DNA from: Sedimentisphaerales bacterium
Lineage (GTDB): Bacteria > Planctomycetota > Phycisphaerae > Sedimentisphaerales > Anaerobacaceae
Reading direction: 5' to 3'
Length of the DNA stretch: 9,696 nt
Assembly: GCA_016933985.1 (NCBI GenBank)
Contig: JAFGTU010000562.1
Location: 1 to 9,696, forward strand
Part shown: positions 6,513 to 9,696 of the stretch, in pieces
Layout: the number at the start of each line of letters is the position of its first letter
Position numbering within the stretch: the first letter of the stretch is position 1
Program-made: the position numbers and the translations under genes
The notes under the pieces: generated by a model
What the model saw: only the letters and a program-made list of their open reading frames with translations
Database searches by the model: none
What the model was told of the DNA's origin: nothing

Positions 6513-9500
6513 ATGAAAAGGCATTTAACGATATTAACCCTTTGCGTACTGGCGTGTTCATTCCTGACCGCATCGCCGGCCAGAGCAGAAGAAGATAAAA
6601 GATGGGAGAAGCTCTTCGACGGCAAGACCCTCAACGGCTGGATTCAGAGAAACGGAAAGGCCCAGTACGAAGTCGTCGATGGAACAATCGTCGGCACAAC
6701 CGTCCTGAACACACCAAACAGCTTTCTCTGCACCGAGAAGATGTACAGCGATTTCATCCTCGAACTCGAGCTCCTCGCCGACCCCGGTATCAACTCCGGC
6801 ATCCAGATTCGCAGCCACAGCTACGAGAACTACAACAACGGCAGAGTCCACGGTTACCAGGTCGAGATAGACACATCCTCCCGCGCCTGGAGCGGAGGAA
6901 TCTACGACGAGGCCCGTCGAGGCTGGCTCAATGACCTCAAGAACAACCCCGCCGCCCAAAAGGCCTTCAAGAACGGCCAGTGGAACCACTATAAAATCGA
7001 AGCGGTCCAAAACAGAATCCGCACCTGGGTCAACGATGTTCCTGCAGCGGACCTGACGGACGGCATGACCGCCAAGGGTTTTATCGCTCTCCAGGTCCAC
7101 GGCTCGAAAACAGCCGGTCAAAAAATCAGGTGGCGAAATATCCGCATCATCGACTTAACAGGCCCGGCCAAACCAAATCTCACTGCCCTAATCATCGACG
7201 GCCAGAACAACCACAGTTGGCAAACGACTACGCCCCCGCTAAAGGCACTCCTTGAAGAGACCGGAATTTTCAAGGTCGATGTCGCCACGTCGCCCTCAGG
7301 CGGCCGACCTATGGACTCCTTCAAGCCCGAATTCGCAAAATACGACGTCATCGTGATGAACTACACAGGCGACGACTGGCCCGCCGAGACCCAAAAGGCC
7401 CTAACCGACTACATGAACAAAGGCGGCGGATTGGTGATCTTCCACGCCGCCGACAACGCCTTCCCCAACTGGCCCGAATACAACGAGATGATAGGCATCG
7501 GCGGATGGGGCGGCCGCAACGAGAAGTCTGGCCCAATGGTCCGATGGGAAGACGGCAAGATGGTCCTCGACGATTCGCCCGGCGCCGGCGGCACGCACGG
7601 CCCGCAACACGCCTTCCAGCTAATAACCAGAGACCGCCATCATCCGATTATGGCCGGACTTCCCGAAAAATGGATGCACGCATCGGACGAGCTGTATAGC
7701 AAGCTCCGCGGCCCGGCAAAGAATATGGAAATCCTCGCAACCGCCTACGCCGACCCCGCGAAGGGCGGTACAGGTGAACACGAGCCCGCCCTCTTTACTA
7801 TCCAGTACGGCAAGGGAAGGATCTTCCACACCGTCCTCGGCCATGCCCCGGAACAGTTGAAATGCGTCGGATTCATCGTTACTTTCCAGCGAGGCGCAGA
7901 ATGGGCCGCAACAGGCCGAGTCACCCAGGTCGAAGTCCCCGCAGACTTCCCGACCGCCGATACCGTCAGCCTGCGAATGGCCGACGACGCGATGTTTCGT
8001 GAGATTGAAGACTACGACTTCGGAAAATCCCGAAAGGCCCTCGCAGCAATCGAAGAGCAGATTCGCAGCACCCCCGCCGGCGGCATGGCCTCGATAGAGA
8101 CAAAGCTGCTCGCGGCCCTGAACTCGCCCAACACAAGCTTCGCGGCGAAGCAGTTTGTCTGTCACATGCTTCGCAGAATCGGTTCGGCCAAGTCCGTCCC
8201 TGCTTTGGCTAAATTGCTGTCCGACAAAGAGCTGTCGCACATGGCAAGACTCGCCCTGCAGTATATGCCCGCACCCGAAGCCGGCGACGCACTGCGAAAC
8301 GCCCTCGATTCCTTAGACGGAAACCTGAAAGTCGGCGTGGTGGGATCTCTCGGCCAGAGAGGCGACGTCAAAGCCGTCCCGCAGTTGACAAAGCTCGTCG
8401 GAAGCACGGACCTGATGCTCGCCGCCGCTGCAATCACCGCACTCGGGAGAATCGGAGGCACCGAAGCCGCCGCTGCTCTCTCCGGCGCAGCTGTTCCCGA
8501 CGATCTAAAGCCGCTCAAAGAAAACGCCTGTCTGCTCTGTGCAGACAAGATGCTCGAGCAAGGAAAAACCGACGATGCAAGCAGAATCTATGCCGCCATG
8601 ACCGTTTCAGACGACACCATGATCAAGATAGCGGCTTACAACGGCCTGGCACGCACTAAAAAGGCCCAGGCCGTACCAATGATACTCGAGCTACTGAAGA
8701 ACGAAGATATAAAGCTGCGCCAGGCCGCCGGGTTGCTCGTCGCAGAGATGCCCGGCGACGAGGCTACCAGGGCCTTCGGACGACAACTCGGCTCGCTCAA
8801 GGGCGATGCTCAGGTCGTCCTGCTTACGGCCCTTGAGAGCCGTGGTGACAAGGCCGCCGCACCCTTCATAGCCGACCTCGCCGCCCAAAGCAGCACCCCA
8901 TCCGTCCGCCTGGCGGCGGTGAAGGCCCTGGCAATAGTAGGCGACGCGGCGAACGTCAGGCTGCTCGCCAAGCTCAGCACCGAAAAAACCGATATCGGCA
9001 AAGCAGCCCTCGACAGCCTCAGCCGGCTCACAGGCCCCGATGTCACCAGGGAATTGACTGATATTCTTCGCAGCGCGGCAGACGCTGACGTCCGCGTCAA
9101 CGTAATCCAGACGCTTGTCGTCCGCCGCGAGGCCGATTCAATGCCCATCCTCCTCACCGCCGCCAGGGACAAGGATTCAAACGTTCGCCAGGCAGCCTTC
9201 AAGGCCCTTGGAACACTCGCAGGCCAAAGGGAACTGCCCGTCATTGTCTCGACCCTGCTCGATACAAAAGACGCTTCCGACCTGTCGGCGATCGAACGCG
9301 CTATGACGGCCATCGTTGGAAGAATCGATAATCCCGACGCCGCGCCGCTTATCTCGGCCTTGGCCGAGGCCAGCGACGCCCAAAGGCCGCACCTGCTCGC
9401 CGTCCTCGCGCGTATCGGCGACGCCAAGGCCCTCGACGCCGTCCGAGCACAGCTTGAAAGCCGCGATGCGGAAACCAAAAAGGCCGCAGTCCGCGCCCTG

Positions 9501-9696
9501 GCCGACTGGCCCGACCCGCAGCCGCTGCCGGACCTGCTAAACCTCGCCAAGACCGGTACTGACGCCGCAGAACGCGCACTGGCCCTGCGAGGATATATCA
9601 AGCTCGTCGGCCTGCCCGCCAACCGCTCCGCCGCCGATACCGTAAAGCTGCTCGAAGGGGCGTTGGAACTTGCCGCCAGAGACGATGAGAAGAAGG
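6513..9696 (+). CDS. Exported DUF1080-ThuA-HEAT repeat fusion protein, C-terminus beyond window
   Basis: From ATG 6513 the frame is open to the right edge (1061 codons). AAGGAG at 6500-6505 lies seven nt before the start. Residues 1-25 are a signal peptide, best cut after ASPARA; VLAC (12-15) could be a weak lipobox. Residues about 30-213 are DUF1080 (3-keto-disaccharide hydrolase family, concanavalin-like fold): WEKLFDGKTLNGW, NSGIQIRSH, GYQVEIDTS, GGIYDEARRGWL, RWRNIRIID. Residues about 221-480 are ThuA (class I amidotransferase-like fold): NNHSW, YDVIVMNYTGDDWP, 'GGGLVIFHAADNAFPNW', MIGIGGWGGR, GRIFHTVLGH. From about 530 onward HEAT-like helical repeats continue to the edge, a likely protein-binding scaffold. 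With the oxidoreductase just upstream it probably forms an operon for cleaving 3-keto sugars outside the cytoplasm. DUF1080 is linked to 3-keto-glycoside cleavage and ThuA to trehalose oxidation in rhizobia; the combined role here is inferred. Whether ThuA is catalytic is unclear. Confidence 0.9.
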   Translation, partial: MKRHLTILTLCVLACSFLTASPARAEEDKRWEKLFDGKTLNGWIQRNGKAQYEVVDGTIVGTTVLNTPNSFLCTEKMYSDFILELELLADPGINSGIQIRSHSYENYNNGRVHGYQVEIDTSSRAWSGGIYDEARRGWLNDLKNNPAAQKAFKNGQWNHYKIEAVQNRIRTWVNDVPAADLTDGMTAKGFIALQVHGSKTAGQKIRWRNIRIIDLTGPAKPNLTALIIDGQNNHSWQTTTPPLKALLEETGIFKVDVATSPSGGRPMDSFKPEFAKYDVIVMNYTGDDWPAETQKALTDYMNKGGGLVIFHAADNAFPNWPEYNEMIGIGGWGGRNEKSGPMVRWEDGKMVLDDSPGAGGTHGPQHAFQLITRDRHHPIMAGLPEKWMHASDELYSKLRGPAKNMEILATAYADPAKGGTGEHEPALFTIQYGKGRIFHTVLGHAPEQLKCVGFIVTFQRGAEWAATGRVTQVEVPADFPTADTVSLRMADDAMFREIEDYDFGKSRKALAAIEEQIRSTPAGGMASIETKLLAALNSPNTSFAAKQFVCHMLRRIGSAKSVPALAKLLSDKELSHMARLALQYMPAPEAGDALRNALDSLDGNLKVGVVGSLGQRGDVKAVPQLTKLVGSTDLMLAAAAITALGRIGGTEAAAALSGAAVPDDLKPLKENACLLCADKMLEQGKTDDASRIYAAMTVSDDTMIKIAAYNGLARTKKAQAVPMILELLKNEDIKLRQAAGLLVAEMPGDEATRAFGRQLGSLKGDAQVVLLTALESRGDKAAAPFIADLAAQSSTPSVRLAAVKALAIVGDAANVRLLAKLSTEKTDIGKAALDSLSRLTGPDVTRELTDILRSAADADVRVNVIQTLVVRREADSMPILLTAARDKDSNVRQAAFKALGTLAGQRELPVIVSTLLDTKDASDLSAIERAMTAIVGRIDNPDAAPLISALAEASDAQRPHLLAVLARIGDAKALDAVRAQLESRDAETKKAAVRALADWPDPQPLPDLLNLAKTGTDAAERALALRGYIKLVGLPANRSAADTVKLLEGALELAARDDEKK
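8100..9696 (+). repeat. HEAT-like repeat array in the fusion protein
   Basis: About 530 residues of paired helices recur with a period of roughly 30-36 residues. Typical helix ends are AVPQLTKLVGS, AAAAITALGRIGG, SVRLAAVKALAIVGD, NVRQAAFKALGTLAG and TKKAAVRALADWPD. The pattern is (V/A)R.aA..aLa.iGd, as in HEAT and PBS-lyase-type repeats. The array is still running at the window edge, so repeat number and any C-terminal domain are unknown. Confidence 0.8.

Noticed and set aside
6558..7121. 187-codon minus-strand open frame
   Set aside because: It is antisense to the DUF1080 domain; the Val/Asp-rich composition is what the complement of this coding sequence would give.
8810..9622. 270-codon minus-strand open frame
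   Set aside because: It is Ser/Ala/Arg-rich low-complexity translation antisense to the HEAT-repeat coding frame, with no credible start or motif.

Overview
The window looks like a chromosomal piece of a Planctomycetota-type bacterium, probably Phycisphaerae/Sedimentisphaerales-like. The evidence is the kind of genes, not any marker gene. There is a large secreted parallel beta-helix protein with the 'DPLFADPDGPDD...DDDFSL...CIDAGD' linker. There is an ECF-like sigma factor fused to a large C-terminal domain, a Tat-exported Gfo/Idh/MocA oxidoreductase, and a DUF1080-ThuA-HEAT fusion. I saw no rRNA, tRNA, CRISPR array or transposase.

Left half, minus strand. Bases 1-2141 encode the first 713 residues of a secreted beta-helix protein that runs off the left edge. 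A 311-bp gap (2142-2452) holds nothing I can name. Bases 2453-4159 encode sigma-70 region 4 followed by hydrophobic segments and a domain of about 370 residues. The matching region-2 part lies just upstream in a different frame (4131-4442). The two parts join cleanly if one base of a 7-T run (4164-4170, read on the minus strand) is skipped. In a third frame, 4324-4449 encodes a possible 41-residue peptide with a C-x2-H-x4-C-x2-C pattern.

Middle. A short divergent spacer (4450-4573) separates the sigma region from an orphan C-terminal fragment of a pectate-lyase-like enzyme on the plus strand (4574-4966), which lacks its N-terminal part and a ribosome binding site. The following spacer carries a GC-rich hairpin, a perfect 8+1+8 bp palindrome and a good -35/-10 pair, all upstream of the oxidoreductase.

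Right half, plus strand. A Tat-exported Gfo/Idh/MocA oxidoreductase (5176-6462) is followed after 50 bp by a very large exported protein that is still open at the right edge (6513-9696, at least 1061 residues): DUF1080, then ThuA, then a long array of HEAT-like repeats. Gfo/Idh/MocA dehydrogenases, DUF1080 (3-keto-glycoside hydrolase/lyase family) and ThuA are all linked to 3-keto-sugar chemistry. The pair therefore reads as a compact extracytoplasmic route that could oxidise a glycoside at C3 and cleave the product. That role is inferred from families and neighbours, not shown by the sequence alone.
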